Shown: positions 1 to 9,090, counted from the stretch's first letter. The stretch is DNA of 64,000 bases from JAQUBU01 sp036677685 (GCA_036677685.1 JAVBWA010000012.1:124001-188000); one strand, 5' to 3'. Numbers and translations are program-made. The notes: generated from the letters alone by a model not told the origin.

Positions 1-1592
1 GAATTGAGAATTGACCGAAATTAATAATAAGCCTGTCCTCTTCTACTTGAATATAAGGTATCAGCTTCCGGATAATTTGTTGCCTGGCAAGTGAATCCAT
101 CTGAGGCCAGTAAACCTTAAACTTTTTAATGGTATCCAAATATTCCTTCTCATTGGTCATATGTTCAGTGAATTTATCTATCTTCTCCTTTAGCGCCTCA
201 TAATCGGCTTTTAGTTTTTGATGGCGCTGATATAAAGAGGTTACTTCTTGCTCATACATCTCTTCACTTAAAACGCCCCTCGAAAACAGGTCGTCTTTTT
301 TGCATATCAGTTTTTGATTACCGGTTAATTGCTTCTCCAGTGCAGCGAGCTTTCTCATTTCCATTGGGGTCCCGGTTTCGGAAGTGTGTTCCCGGCTGGC
401 TTCCATCGCTTCCCGGGCAACTGCAGGCCTTTTGGCAAAACTCATTATTAATTCTTCAATTTTATCCTCCAGTGAGTCAGCATCAATTAGTGGTGCCATA
501 CATTGATAAACGCTTTCATACCTATGCTGGCAGCAATATCGTCTTGCCTGCTTGTTATGGCCAGTGTATCTAATAGCGTATCCCGTCCCACATGAACACT
601 TTATCAAGCCTGATAGTAAGTGATATTTCCCAGCCTTACCGCGATGCCCACGGGTGCTTATTATTTCTTGAATGGCATCAAATTCTTCCTGGGTAACCAG
701 GGGAGGATGGGTTGTCTCCGTAACCTTGGGAACAATGTCCATATATTTAAACTTACCCAAATAAAGCGGATTTCTTAATATATAAATAATTGACCGTTTA
801 CTCCAGATAGGTTCCCCAGTTGGAGACTCTATTTCCATGCTTTTTAAGTGCTGGCGTATAATATTAGCCCCAGATCCTTCAAGTGCCATATTTTTTATCA
901 AGGTATAAACGGCCGCCGCATCACTATCAATTATAAAATTGCCATTATCGTCTCTTTTGTACCCATACGGAACATGCCCACCATTCCATCGCCCATTTAC
1001 CGCGTTCTTTATCCGGCCACCGGCAAATCGCTGTATTAAGACAACTCTCTCATAACTTGCATGGGTGGCAAAACTACTGGCCATAAACTGACCATGTGGT
1101 GTGCGATAATCGAAACCCTCTGTGATAGATATAAGTTCAATATTATTATCCTTGAATGTCCGGAAAATAACCTGTGCAACCAAATCATCTCTTGCAATCC
1201 GATCCACACGGACTATAATAACTTGATCAAGCTGGCCACTTAGAACGTCCGCCATTAGATCCCTACCGTCTGGGCGTTCGTGCAAAAACAATGTTCCGGA
1301 TATTCCATCATCTAAATACCATTTTACTTTGAAGGGAACTTTATATTTACCCAAGTATCCTTCTATCTCCATAACTTGAGTTTCAATGTTTTCCCCTTTG
1401 GCTTGTTCCTCAGTTGATACACGGGCATAACATCCTATGCGCAGCACCTTGGGCATGCCCTCAGGAGCTCCATTGATCGGTTTTGGTTTACTTTTATTAT
1501 TTTGTGACTGGAATAAAGAATCGAGTCCAAGAGGGTTCTCAGACGTGCTATTTTTAACTAAATTTAAATTGTCGGACAATTTTCTAGGCACC
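1..1592 (-). CDS. Large serine recombinase (partial, runs off the left edge)
   Basis: Site-specific recombinase that cuts and joins DNA through a serine nucleophile. The minus frame is open from about 1630 to base 1. Counting from ATG 1456, the resolvase domain starts at once with GCYARVSTEEQ, and the catalytic serine is residue 14. A Recombinase domain follows (NGRWNGGHVPYGYK, then RNPLYLGKFKY), then a zinc beta-ribbon (CSCG near 300, RRYCCQH) and a coiled-coil-like charged region. This is the order seen in phage and transposon large serine integrases. Start chosen: GTG 1592, which has GGAGAGGGG about 10 bases upstream. It adds about 45 residues before the resolvase domain, so ATG 1456 is a real alternative. 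The C-terminus lies outside the window. It directly abuts a truncated tRNA, as an integrase at the end of an element would. Confidence 0.9.
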
Positions 1593-1635
1593 GATTTTTC
1601 GCCCCTCTCCGGTATTGGTTTGTTATAGTTACAAT

Positions 1636-1662
1636 CGTTCTACCAAGCTGCGCTACATCCCG
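1636..1662 (-). pseudogene. 5' half of a tRNA gene (probably tRNA-Pro), interrupted
   Basis: The minus strand reads CGGGATG (acceptor-like), TA, GCGC, AGCTTGGTA (D-loop with GG), then GAACG, and leaves tRNA sequence before the anticodon arm. This resembles the 5' third of a Firmicutes tRNA-Pro. The D-stem 3' side (GAAC) pairs poorly with GCGC. No 3' half follows; the recombinase leader begins instead. The simplest reading is an attachment-site half left by integration into a tRNA gene. The isotype is inferred from memory of the family. Confidence 0.6.
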
Positions 1663-1673
1663 ACGCAAAGAAT

Positions 1674-1702
1674 ATTGTACCGTATAGCCTGAATAAATTC
1701 AA
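1674..1702 (-). promoter_or_regulatory. Sigma-A promoter of the interrupted tRNA, now upstream of the recombinase
   Basis: TTGAAT (1702-1697), 17-bp spacer, TACAAT (1679-1674) on the minus strand. The tRNA 5' end follows 11 bases after the -10 box. No terminator is visible between it and the recombinase start, so it probably drives recombinase transcription. Confidence 0.7.
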
Positions 1703-1716
1703 GTGTCATTCTTGAT

Positions 1717-1760
1717 AAGCCGCCTTTAGAAACAAGTACCAGTTTATCGGGAGGCGGCTT
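1717..1760 (-). terminator. Stem-loop at the end of the efflux operon
   Basis: AAGCCGCCT (1717-1725) pairs with AGGCGGCTT (1752-1760). The stop codon of the MFS gene lies in the loop. The T-tract is weak, so a terminator role is probable rather than certain. Confidence 0.45.
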
Positions 1761-3273
1761 TCCTGGGTTCGCGCAGGAAGAAGGTAAGGATCAAGGCCAA
1801 AAGGCAGAAGGCGGCGGCAATCAGGAAACAGTCACCAATAGCGTATATCATGGAACTCTGTGCGGCCTTTTTCGCAATAACACTCAAACCCAATAGCTGA
1901 GTATAGCTCAAATCCCAGCCCTGGCTGACCGCTATATCACGCAAAACCGGCTGCATCAGCAGAGCGTCGCTGCTGTTCATATTGGCGGTCTGGGCCAGGT
2001 TGGCATAATGAAAAACCTGGCGGTTCTGCATAATGGTCGTAAACATAGCTATACCCAGAGAAGCTGAAACCTGGCGGATAACGTTGCCCAGGGCCGAGCC
2101 CCTGGCCATCAGATGCATGGGAATAGTGGTCATTCCCACCGTGGTTACCGGCATCATGCAGAGACCCATACCCAAACCGCGAACCACCAGCCAGCCCACC
2201 ATAATAGTGAAAGGCGTCAGGTCGTTGAAGCCGCTGACCTCATAAGTAGTCAGGGTAACCAGAATCAACCCTAAAATCACCACACCTCTTGCTCCGTGCT
2301 TGTCGAACCATTTGCCGCTGATCGGCATCATGGCGGCAGTAGCCAGGGCAGCCGGCAAAAGAATCAAGCCGGTTTTCATGGCGGTTTGGCCGAGGACGTT
2401 CTGCAGCAAAAGGGGTAGCAGGAACATGGCTCCAAACATGCCTATGTTTAAAACCGAGCCAATTACGGTGGATATGGTGAAAAGGGAATTTTTGAAAAGG
2501 CGCAGTTCCAGAATAGGCTCGGGGTGGCGCAATTCGTTGAATACAAATAAACTCAGGCTAATTACCGCGGTAGTCAGCAGACTAACAATATAAGGCGAGC
2601 TCCAGCCGTGTTTGTTGCCCTGGCTCAAAGCCAAAAGCAGGCAAAAAAGGCCGACAATTGAAGTTAAAAGGCCGATGTAATCAAAACGGTGCCCTTTGAC
2701 CAGTTCGGTTTCCTTGAGCAGTACGGTGGATAAAAACAAGTTGAATATACCGATAGGCACATTGATAAAAAAGATCAGCCGCCAGGTCACATATTCCACC
2801 AGGTAGCCGCCCAGTGTGGGGCCGATGGCCGGAGCCGCCATGGCCGCTATGCCGAATATGCCCATGGTCAGGCCTACTTGATTCCTAGGGGTTACCTTAT
2901 ATATGAAGGCCATGCCCAGGGGCTGCATAATGCTGCCTCCTACGGCCTGGACGATACGGGCCGCGATCATGCTGTTCACGCTCCAGGACAAACCGCAGAG
3001 TATCGAACCCAGGGTGAATAAAGCCAGGGCTATAAAATACATCCGTTTATAGCCAAAAGTATCCCCCAGGTAGCCGCTTAAGGGCATCAGTACGCCCAGG
3101 GTCATCATATAAGAAGTCAGTATCCATTGAATGGCATCGGGAGTGGAATTGAATATGGCCATAATCTGGGGCAAAGCTACATTAACGATACTGCCGTTTA
3201 AAATCGCCATGAAAACCCCGATGATGATTACTATTACTACCGACCAATCGGTTTTCACCGGTTCTTGGCTCAT
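1744..3273 (-). CDS. MFS drug exporter, DHA2 (EmrB/QacA) family, 14 TM
   Basis: Proton-driven multidrug exporter of the inner membrane, about 509 residues, the usual length for 14-TM DHA2 proteins. Visible are the N-terminal helix ending in the LNGSIVNVALPQI motif, the conserved loop with GYLGDTFGYKRMY, and a long run of hydrophobic helices to the C-terminus. It lies 3' of an EmrA/HlyD-type adaptor and a TetR regulator on the same strand, so the three form a regulated efflux operon. The start at 3273 (MSQEP) has AAGGA about 10 bases upstream. An in-frame ATG at 3291, one base after the EmrA stop, has no obvious ribosome site. The drug substrate cannot be read from sequence. Confidence 0.9.
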   Translation of the reverse strand: MSQEPVKTDWSVVIVIIIGVFMAILNGSIVNVALPQIMAIFNSTPDAIQWILTSYMMTLGVLMPLSGYLGDTFGYKRMYFIALALFTLGSILCGLSWSVNSMIAARIVQAVGGSIMQPLGMAFIYKVTPRNQVGLTMGIFGIAAMAAPAIGPTLGGYLVEYVTWRLIFFINVPIGIFNLFLSTVLLKETELVKGHRFDYIGLLTSIVGLFCLLLALSQGNKHGWSSPYIVSLLTTAVISLSLFVFNELRHPEPILELRLFKNSLFTISTVIGSVLNIGMFGAMFLLPLLLQNVLGQTAMKTGLILLPAALATAAMMPISGKWFDKHGARGVVILGLILVTLTTYEVSGFNDLTPFTIMVGWLVVRGLGMGLCMMPVTTVGMTTIPMHLMARGSALGNVIRQVSASLGIAMFTTIMQNRQVFHYANLAQTANMNSSDALLMQPVLRDIAVSQGWDLSYTQLLGLSVIAKKAAQSSMIYAIGDCFLIAAAFCLLALILTFFLREPRKAASR

Positions 3274-3292
3274 TACGCTCGTTTCCTTCATC

Positions 3293-4405
3293 TTACTTGC
3301 CGGTATGAATCTTTATATTGGCCGACATTCCGGGTTTAAGCACCTGCCCTGCTGCAAGCACCGCAATTTTAACCGGGATTCGCTGCATAACTTTGGTATA
3401 GTTGCCGCTGCTGTTTTCCGTAGGCAAGAGGGAAAAACTGGCCTGGGTGGCATTGCCCACGGCTTCCACACGGCCTTTGAAAGTTTGACCGGGATAGGCA
3501 TCGATTTTTATATCAACCGGTTCTCCCTTTTTAACCCGGCTGATCTTGCTTTCGTCAACATTGGCGGTGATCCATACGGACTTCAAATCGCAAATACTTA
3601 ATATTACCTGGCTGGCCGACAAATTCTCCCCGGCTTGAACCACCACACGGACTATGATGCCTGATATCGGCGCTTTGACCGTGGAGTTTTCATAATTGAA
3701 CTTGGCGCTGGCATAGGCTGCCTGGGCCTGCTTGAGCTGGGCTATATAAATGGAAGAACCGGTTTTCGTCATGGATTCCTTTTTGGCCTCGGCATCCTGC
3801 AGGCTGGCCATGGCGGCGGCGGCATTGGCTTCTTCCATCTGCAGGTTAGCCTGTGCCGTATTATAGCGGGAACGGGAGGCATCCAGAGTCTCTTGCGAGA
3901 CAGCTCCCTGCTTATAAAGACTCTCATTCTGCTCCAGATTGCGGCGGGCATCATCCAGACTCACCTGGTTGGTTCTAGCTTTGGCCGCGGCGGCAGTATA
4001 TCCTTCCTGGGCCTTGTTATAGGCTGCCTGCATGGATTTGACGTCTGTAGGCAGCTTATCGTAATTGGCCTGGGCCAGGTCGAGACTGGCTTTAGCCTGA
4101 TCCAAAGCCGTTTTGAACGGAATACTGTCCAACTCGGCCAATACCTGCCCCGCTTTAACCGTCTCCTGTTCCTTGACCAGGATGCGGTCCAGGTGCCCGC
4201 TAAGCCGGGAGCTGACATCTACGATATCACCGGCCACTTTTGCGTTGTCGGTGGTGATCGTAGTCCTTAACTGGTAGCGCCACACCGAGATTACCACCAT
4301 GGCCGCCACTGCGAACAGCACAACCATCCAGGTAAGTAAACGGCGTTTTTTGTTGTCGTTATTGCTGATATCCTCTACAGTAATATTTGCTTCCGACTCG
4401 CTCAT
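3293..4405 (-). CDS. HlyD/EmrA-type membrane fusion (adaptor) protein
   Basis: Periplasmic-type adaptor of the MFS exporter, 370 residues. A short cytoplasmic N-terminus is followed by one TM helix (about 27-47), a split biotinyl-lipoyl domain (VDVSSRLSGHLDRILVKEQ, then NSTVKAPISGIIVRVVV), and between them a long Ala/Gln-rich coiled-coil hairpin (about 100-210). A beta-barrel domain follows. In a Gram-positive background the adaptor has no outer-membrane partner, as in other EmrA-like proteins of Firmicutes. An AGGAGG site precedes ATG, which immediately follows the TetR stop codon, so translation is probably coupled. One base separates its stop from an in-frame ATG of the exporter. Confidence 0.9.
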   Translation of the reverse strand: MSESEANITVEDISNNDNKKRRLLTWMVVLFAVAAMVVISVWRYQLRTTITTDNAKVAGDIVDVSSRLSGHLDRILVKEQETVKAGQVLAELDSIPFKTALDQAKASLDLAQANYDKLPTDVKSMQAAYNKAQEGYTAAAAKARTNQVSLDDARRNLEQNESLYKQGAVSQETLDASRSRYNTAQANLQMEEANAAAAMASLQDAEAKKESMTKTGSSIYIAQLKQAQAAYASAKFNYENSTVKAPISGIIVRVVVQAGENLSASQVILSICDLKSVWITANVDESKISRVKKGEPVDIKIDAYPGQTFKGRVEAVGNATQASFSLLPTENSSGNYTKVMQRIPVKIAVLAAGQVLKPGMSANIKIHTGK

Positions 4406-5032
4406 TTACAGTTCCTCCTGTCCCAACTTCAAAATCCCCTGGAATAATACCTGCTTGATTAATTCCAGATCATTATTACTTGTTGAGTCTTTATCCTTAT
4501 TCTCCAGGGTTTCTATGCAAAAACCCCGGATTATATTATGCAGCACCCTGGCCAGTTTATGGTTGTCCATATCGGGAAAGACTCCTTCGCGCTGGCCCCG
4601 GGCAATGATTTCGCCCAGCACGGCCATTTTCATTTCCCGTTTTTGCATTATCTTCTGAAACCATTCCATCTTCAGACTGCCGTCAAACTTACGGCGCATA
4701 ACCGAAAAAATTAAATGGCTGTAGTTCAGATAAAATTCATATTGCAATTCCATGTAGACGTACAGCGAATCGATTACATTATTACTACGGGCACAGTGGT
4801 TTTCCAACTTTTCATACAACTCTTCCTGGCATCGTTCCAATATGTAGGCCAGTATTTCCTCTTTGCTTTCAAAAAACTGATAAATGGTACCTTTGCCGAA
4901 TTCCGCCTCCCGGGCGATATCCTGCACAGTTACGCTTTCATAGGATGCGTTGCTGAACAAATTCAGCGCGGCTTCCGCAATGAGTTCTTTTTTCAATTCC
5001 CTTTCGCGATCCCGGCGTGAAATACTAATCAT
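4406..5032 (-). CDS. TetR/AcrR family repressor of the efflux operon
   Basis: DNA-binding repressor with an N-terminal helix-turn-helix (AALNLFSNASYESVTVQDIAREAEFGKG is split by the usual TetR turn, followed by TIYQFFESKEEIL). The divergent C-terminal ligand domain spans about residues 60-208. It is first in the efflux operon and very probably autoregulatory. Start choice: an ATG at 5083 extends the frame by 17 residues but touches the -10 box TAATAT at 5084-5089, so it would lie at or before the transcript start. I therefore prefer ATG 5032, which follows AAGGGG with unusually short spacing. Two tandem operator-like repeats sit between the promoter and this ATG. Confidence 0.85.
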   Translation of the reverse strand: MISISRRDRERELKKELIAEAALNLFSNASYESVTVQDIAREAEFGKGTIYQFFESKEEILAYILERCQEELYEKLENHCARSNNVIDSLYVYMELQYEFYLNYSHLIFSVMRRKFDGSLKMEWFQKIMQKREMKMAVLGEIIARGQREGVFPDMDNHKLARVLHNIIRGFCIETLENKDKDSTSNNDLELIKQVLFQGILKLGQEEL

Positions 5033-5036
5033 CCCC

Positions 5037-5074
5037 TTCGACCAATGGGTTCTGTTTTCGACCAATGGGTTCTG
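5037..5074 (-). promoter_or_regulatory. Tandem 20-bp repeat, probable TetR operator
   Basis: TTCGACCAATGGGTTCTG occurs twice, at 5037-5054 and 5057-5074, with a 20-bp period. Each copy holds the near-palindrome ACCAATGGGT. The pair lies just downstream of a strong promoter and upstream of the preferred TetR start, a good position for autorepression. Confidence 0.6.
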
Positions 5075-5083
5075 GATATGCAT

Positions 5084-5112
5084 ATATTAAACATCGCGGT
5101 AAATACTGTCAA
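5084..5112 (-). promoter_or_regulatory. Strong sigma-A promoter of the efflux operon
   Basis: Consensus TTGACA (5112-5107), 17-bp spacer, TAATAT (5089-5084) on the minus strand. The operator-like tandem repeat begins about 10 bases downstream. Confidence 0.8.
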
Positions 5113-5118
5113 GATGTT

Positions 5119-5313
5119 TTTAAAAATCGGAAGAATCTGCGCAACAGTTTGAACATAATTTAATCATTCCCAAAGGGAATCAATATAGGTGGTCCCCGCA
5201 GGGGGCAACACACCGCTGCAACGGGGCGGAGGTATAGAGCCCGCAGCCTGTTCTGATAATAGGAATCCAATCGTCTAAAGAATCGTGGGATACATTTTCA
5301 CCTCGTTTTAATA
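5119..5313 (+). repeat. Family 1 dispersed repeat, modules A-B-C
   Basis: Module A is the degraded GGAAGAATCTGCGCAACAG stretch. Module B has two hairpins (ATTCCCAAAGGGAAT and CCCCGCAGGGG). Module C runs from CACCGCTGCAAC to CCTCGTT near 5307. This copy is diverged in module C. It abuts the 3' remnant of a DUF35 pseudogene. Confidence 0.75.
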
Positions 5314-5690
5314 AAAGAGGCTGAAAAGCAGGCAGGATTTTATCGCCTTTTTGGATAGTTACCAGCTTAAGGGGGGAGGTTGATTCGCAAATCTTCCGGG
5401 AAGCAATTAAGGATATTGGCAGGCATTCGGACTCCTTCATCCAGTTCCACAATAGCGTAAATATAAGGCACCCCATTCGCAAATTCAGGCAGGGAGCTGA
5501 CATAAACCGTAGTATAGCTGTAAAGTCAGCCGTGGCCGCCGGCTTGCCCTCATTCTGGAAAGGCTTCCGTACAAATCGGGCATAAATTGCGGGGATAAAA
5601 AACAAACTTCCGGCAGGCCGGGCAATACTGCAGCATAATTCGCCTTCCGCAAGCTTGCTCCAATCAGATTCATCGTATTTAGAAATAGTT
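5300..5690 (-). pseudogene. Decayed DUF35 (zinc ribbon plus OB-fold) gene
   Basis: No single frame is intact, but in three frames together the minus strand spells a DUF35 protein. In order: WSKLAEGEL, then the rubredoxin-like zinc ribbon LQYCPACRKFVFYPRNLCPIC, then (after a frameshift and a stop) the OB-fold segment SYTTVYVSSLPEFANGVPY with AIVELDEGVRMPANIL, then KLVTIQKGDKILPAFQP. DUF35 proteins are acyl-CoA-binding partners of thiolases and HMG-CoA synthase-like enzymes. At least two frameshifts and an in-frame TGA in the OB fold make it non-functional. The 3' end runs into a family 1 repeat. Confidence 0.75.
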
Positions 5691-5694
5691 CCGG

Positions 5695-6408
5695 CTACTT
5701 GTTTATACCCATATACCCAAAATAGGCACCCAGGGCAATCAGAAATATCCCACAGGCAATCAGTATTGCCCGGTAAGCCCCATCACTCAAAAACTTGCGC
5801 CCACCGGCCACCGCAGCAGCAATCATGAAATACCAGGCCACATCGGCGAGCGTATGTCCGGTATAAAACGAAGCCACCCCTGCCAGGCCATTTTTCATGG
5901 AAAGGGTAATATAACTTAAGCCTACACTCACCCACCAGAGCGACCAGAAGGGATTGGCCAGGCTGATTAAGAATCCTCCCGCAACCGGATTTAAGCGTCT
6001 GCTCCGGACAATTGCCTCATCATAATTAAATTCGTCGGAAATTCCAAGCGAATCATCCATTACTGCCGCGGCATCCCCCGTTGCCTCAGGCTCATCCGAA
6101 AAATCAAGTGAAAACCGGCCGCGCCAGGCATCCCTTACCATGGCATAACCCATATACAATAAAAAGATTCCGCCCAACATGGCTACCCCTTTAAATACTT
6201 CCGGCTGCTGCAGATACGACGAGAACCCGGCCAGCAAACCGATCACCAGCAGTAATTCCAGCAGGGCATGACCCAGCATTATCAAAGGGGCGGTTATAAA
6301 TCCTCCGCGTATAGCCTCGGAAATCGTAAAAGTCAAGAGCGGTCCGGGAACCATGGCACCTGAAAATGCTACTACAAAAGATGTTCCAAATATCATTAGA
6401 ATTTCCAA
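5695..6408 (-). CDS. LysE/RhtB family exporter
   Basis: Inner-membrane amino-acid or small-metabolite exporter, 237 residues, close to the family norm of about 210. The N-terminal helix carries the typical SGAMVPGPLLTFTISEAIRGG pattern, followed by GHALLELLLVIGL. There are about six hydrophobic helices. A charged insertion of about 45 residues (115-160, DFSDEPEATGDAAA) sits in the central loop. The start is TTG 6408 with GGGGGG eight bases upstream; an ATG four codons later has no site. It stands alone between a pseudogene and a repeat. The substrate is unknown. Confidence 0.85.
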   Translation of the reverse strand: MEILMIFGTSFVVAFSGAMVPGPLLTFTISEAIRGGFITAPLIMLGHALLELLLVIGLLAGFSSYLQQPEVFKGVAMLGGIFLLYMGYAMVRDAWRGRFSLDFSDEPEATGDAAAVMDDSLGISDEFNYDEAIVRSRRLNPVAGGFLISLANPFWSLWWVSVGLSYITLSMKNGLAGVASFYTGHTLADVAWYFMIAAAVAGGRKFLSDGAYRAILIACGIFLIALGAYFGYMGINK

Positions 6409-6502
6409 ACCAGACTACCCCCCTAAACATAAAAGCTTCTTCCTTTCTAATTATAGTTAAATACGCGTTTTTATCTATAACAGAAAAAATTGTATATAAT
6501 AA

Positions 6503-6695
6503 TATAACGAGGCGAAAGTCTGGAAGGGATCTTTTCATTCATTTGTGCGTTGATTGAAGCGAAAGGAATTATTATAAATATATCTGCCGCCTCGTTGCAG
6601 CGGTGTGTTGCCCCCTGCGGGGATCACCTATATTGATTCCCTTTGGGAATGATTAAATCATGTTGAAACTGCTTCGCGGTTTCTTCGATGCTTAA
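6503..6695 (-). repeat. Family 1 dispersed repeat, modules A-B-C (reverse orientation)
   Basis: TATAACGAGG starts module C at 6503, and CCTCGTTGCAGCGGTGTG ends it near 6606. Module B (CCCCTGCGGGG and ATTCCCTTTGGGAAT hairpins) and module A (GAAACTGCTTCGCGGTTTC) follow. It fills most of the gap between two divergent genes. Confidence 0.8.
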
Positions 6696-6738
6696 ATACT
6701 TACATTATTAATAGCTGGATAAGGAAAGTTGGCAGTTT

Positions 6739-7644
6739 ATGTCCAAAAACGAATTTCTGCAAAAATATGCTATCGTCATCATCCTCCTGCTGCTTTTATC
6801 GGCAGCCTTGTTCTGGTCGCTGCACACAGGATTTGGCCTGCCCGCTGCCGGCAGCACCCCGCCGGTAACTCTTCATATGCTTGCGATGCTGATATTAATG
6901 GGAATAGGAGCCGGCTTTTTCGGGGGCTTGCTCGGTCTGGGCGGCGGTTTGATCATGCTGCCGGTGCTGAGCTTTGGCCTGGGCTTCCCTACTACGATGG
7001 CGGTGGGCACCACTCTTTTTGCCGTAATTTTTACCACTATTTCCGGAGGCTATGCCCATCTGGTCCGGGGTAATTCCCATGTCCGCAGCAGTCTCTCCAT
7101 TTCCCTGGGAGGAATAACCGGTATTATCCTGGGCTCTTTCGTCTTTACTATCCTCACCTCACAAATGAAGATACTGAGTTTGATGTTGGGCTTGTTCTTT
7201 ATCGTTCCCAGCATTTATATGATTTGGGATGCCGTACGACACCGCCAGGGTGATTCCAACGCTCCTCAAGCCCCGGCCTTTGCCTGGCGCAAGGGCTTAA
7301 CCCTGCTGGGTCTTGGCGTTGGTTTTCTTACCGGCGTTTTGGGCCTGGGCGGCGGTTTTCTTCTGGTGCCCGGGCTTACCTATATTTTTGGCTTTCCGGT
7401 TCAACTGGCCGTAGGAACTTCACTAGCTGCTGTCATTCCTATAACCATCGTAGGGGGCAGCATCAAATTATGGCAGAGCTTCGTGCTGCTGCCTGCCGCT
7501 TTGTCAATGGGTTTGGGAACCATCGCGGGAGCCCAGTTGGGCGCCATCAGCATCAAGTATTTCAAGGACTCAACCTTAAAATTAGTCTTCGGTTTATATT
7601 TCTTCTATGTAGCTGTCAGGTATATAATCGATTATTGGAAATAA
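6739..7644 (+). CDS. TauE/SafE family permease (sulfite/anion exporter)
   Basis: Integral membrane protein of 301 residues with the two family repeats. Each carries the signature glycine-rich helix: GFFGGLLGLGGGLIMLPVLSF around residue 55 and LTGVLGLGGGFLLVPGLTY around 200. There are about nine hydrophobic helices, with TM1 preceded by a short basic N-terminus. The family exports sulfite, sulfoacetate or related organic anions. It is followed 27 bases later by an MBOAT acyltransferase on the same strand, so they may be cotranscribed, which could hint at export of an acylation-linked metabolite. The substrate is not predictable. Confidence 0.85.
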   Translation: MSKNEFLQKYAIVIILLLLLSAALFWSLHTGFGLPAAGSTPPVTLHMLAMLILMGIGAGFFGGLLGLGGGLIMLPVLSFGLGFPTTMAVGTTLFAVIFTTISGGYAHLVRGNSHVRSSLSISLGGITGIILGSFVFTILTSQMKILSLMLGLFFIVPSIYMIWDAVRHRQGDSNAPQAPAFAWRKGLTLLGLGVGFLTGVLGLGGGFLLVPGLTYIFGFPVQLAVGTSLAAVIPITIVGGSIKLWQSFVLLPAALSMGLGTIAGAQLGAISIKYFKDSTLKLVFGLYFFYVAVRYIIDYWK

Positions 7645-7671
7645 GGAAAATAACTGCCTGGAGGTAGATCC

Positions 7672-9090
7672 TTGAGTTTTAATTCTTTCACATTTGTCCT
7701 GATTTTTTTGCCCGCAACATTGCTTACCTATTACCTAATCATTAAAAAAGCTCCGCCGCACTGGGCAAAAATCTGGCTGCTGGCCGCTTCTCTGTTTTTT
7801 TACGGATTGGCCAGCCCTTACTATTTGCTGATTCTTTTGGCTTCAATAATATTCAATCTCTTTATCGCTAGATCTCTACTGGCTGACCGGACATCCCTGC
7901 CGCTGTCCCGCAAATTATTGCTGGCCGCAGGTGTTGGTGTTAATTGCGGGCTTTTGCTGTATCTCAAATATTATAATTTCCTGCTGGACAATATAAATAT
8001 AGTTTCCGGGCTGCACATTCCGGCCGCCGATATCATTCTGCCGCTGGGCATCAGTTTTTTTACCTTTGTGCAGATTGCCTTCCTGGCCGATATTTACCGC
8101 CGGGATTTGCTCGATTTTGATCTGCTCGACTATTTGCTGAATGTCAGCTTCTTTCCCAAACTTCAGAGCGGACCCATTACCCGCTACCGCGAAATCGCTC
8201 CCCAGCTCCAGCAAAAGTCCACTTTTACCGTAAATTATGACAACCTCTCCCGGGGACTTTACCTGTTCTTTATCGGTTTATTTAAAAAACTGGTCATAGC
8301 CGACACCCTGGCTTTGTTTGCGGGCAGCGGCTTCGATCAGGCGGCAGCCTTGAGCTGTTTGGAGGGATGGACCGCTTCACTGGCCTATACCCTGCAAATT
8401 TATTTTGATTTCAGCGGCTATACCGATATGGCCCTGGGGGTCGCCTGGATGTTCAATATTGCACTGCCATTCAATTTTGATTCACCTTATCAGGCCAAAA
8501 ATGTCCGGGATTTTTGGAAAAAATGGCACATGAGCCTGACCCGATTTTTGACTGACTACATATACATACCGCTGGGCGGCAACCGGCGGGGTGAAGCCCG
8601 GGCGCTACTCAACACCATGATTACCTTTATCATAAGCGGGCTCTGGCACGGCGCCGGTTGGACCTTCGTTTTCTGGGGTTTTATCCACGGTCTGGCCCTG
8701 GTCCTTTATCGTTTATGGAACAAACTGAGTTTCAAGCTTCCGGCATTTTTCGCCTGGTTTTTGACCTTCAACTTTGTTAATGTAGCCTGGGTGTTTTTCC
8801 GGGCCAAGGAATGGCAGGACGCAGTAAAAGTTCTGGCGGCCATGTTCGGGCAAACTGAATTGCTGGGATTCAAAGCTTATGCCACCATCCTGGCCGGAGA
8901 CCAGGCTTTGATCATACTAATTGTCCTACTTGCAATTATATTTATCGCCTGGCCCCGCAACACCAACTACTACAGCCATAATTTCGTCCCCAGCCGGGGC
9001 AAGTTGCTAGTCCTGCTGTTTTTGATCGCGGTCTCCATGCTTTATATGAACTCGATTACACCAAAGGGGTTTATCTATAATGACTTCTAA
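7672..9090 (+). CDS. MBOAT family O-acyltransferase (AlgI-like)
   Basis: Membrane-bound O-acyltransferase, 472 residues, which transfers acyl groups to an extracytoplasmic polymer. Motifs in order: FFPKLQSGPITRYRE near 165, LQIYFDFSGYTDMALG near 250, NVRDFWKKWHMSLTRFLTDYIYIPLGG near 285, and the catalytic-histidine helix SGLWHGAGWTFVFWG near 325. Start is TTG 7672, six bases after GGAGGT. Its stop overlaps the start of the next gene by 11 bases, so the two are coupled and probably act as the membrane and extracellular halves of one acylation system, as AlgI/AlgX or DltB/DltD do. The target polymer is unknown. Confidence 0.9.
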   Translation: MSFNSFTFVLIFLPATLLTYYLIIKKAPPHWAKIWLLAASLFFYGLASPYYLLILLASIIFNLFIARSLLADRTSLPLSRKLLLAAGVGVNCGLLLYLKYYNFLLDNINIVSGLHIPAADIILPLGISFFTFVQIAFLADIYRRDLLDFDLLDYLLNVSFFPKLQSGPITRYREIAPQLQQKSTFTVNYDNLSRGLYLFFIGLFKKLVIADTLALFAGSGFDQAAALSCLEGWTASLAYTLQIYFDFSGYTDMALGVAWMFNIALPFNFDSPYQAKNVRDFWKKWHMSLTRFLTDYIYIPLGGNRRGEARALLNTMITFIISGLWHGAGWTFVFWGFIHGLALVLYRLWNKLSFKLPAFFAWFLTFNFVNVAWVFFRAKEWQDAVKVLAAMFGQTELLGFKAYATILAGDQALIILIVLLAIIFIAWPRNTNYYSHNFVPSRGKLLVLLFLIAVSMLYMNSITPKGFIYNDF

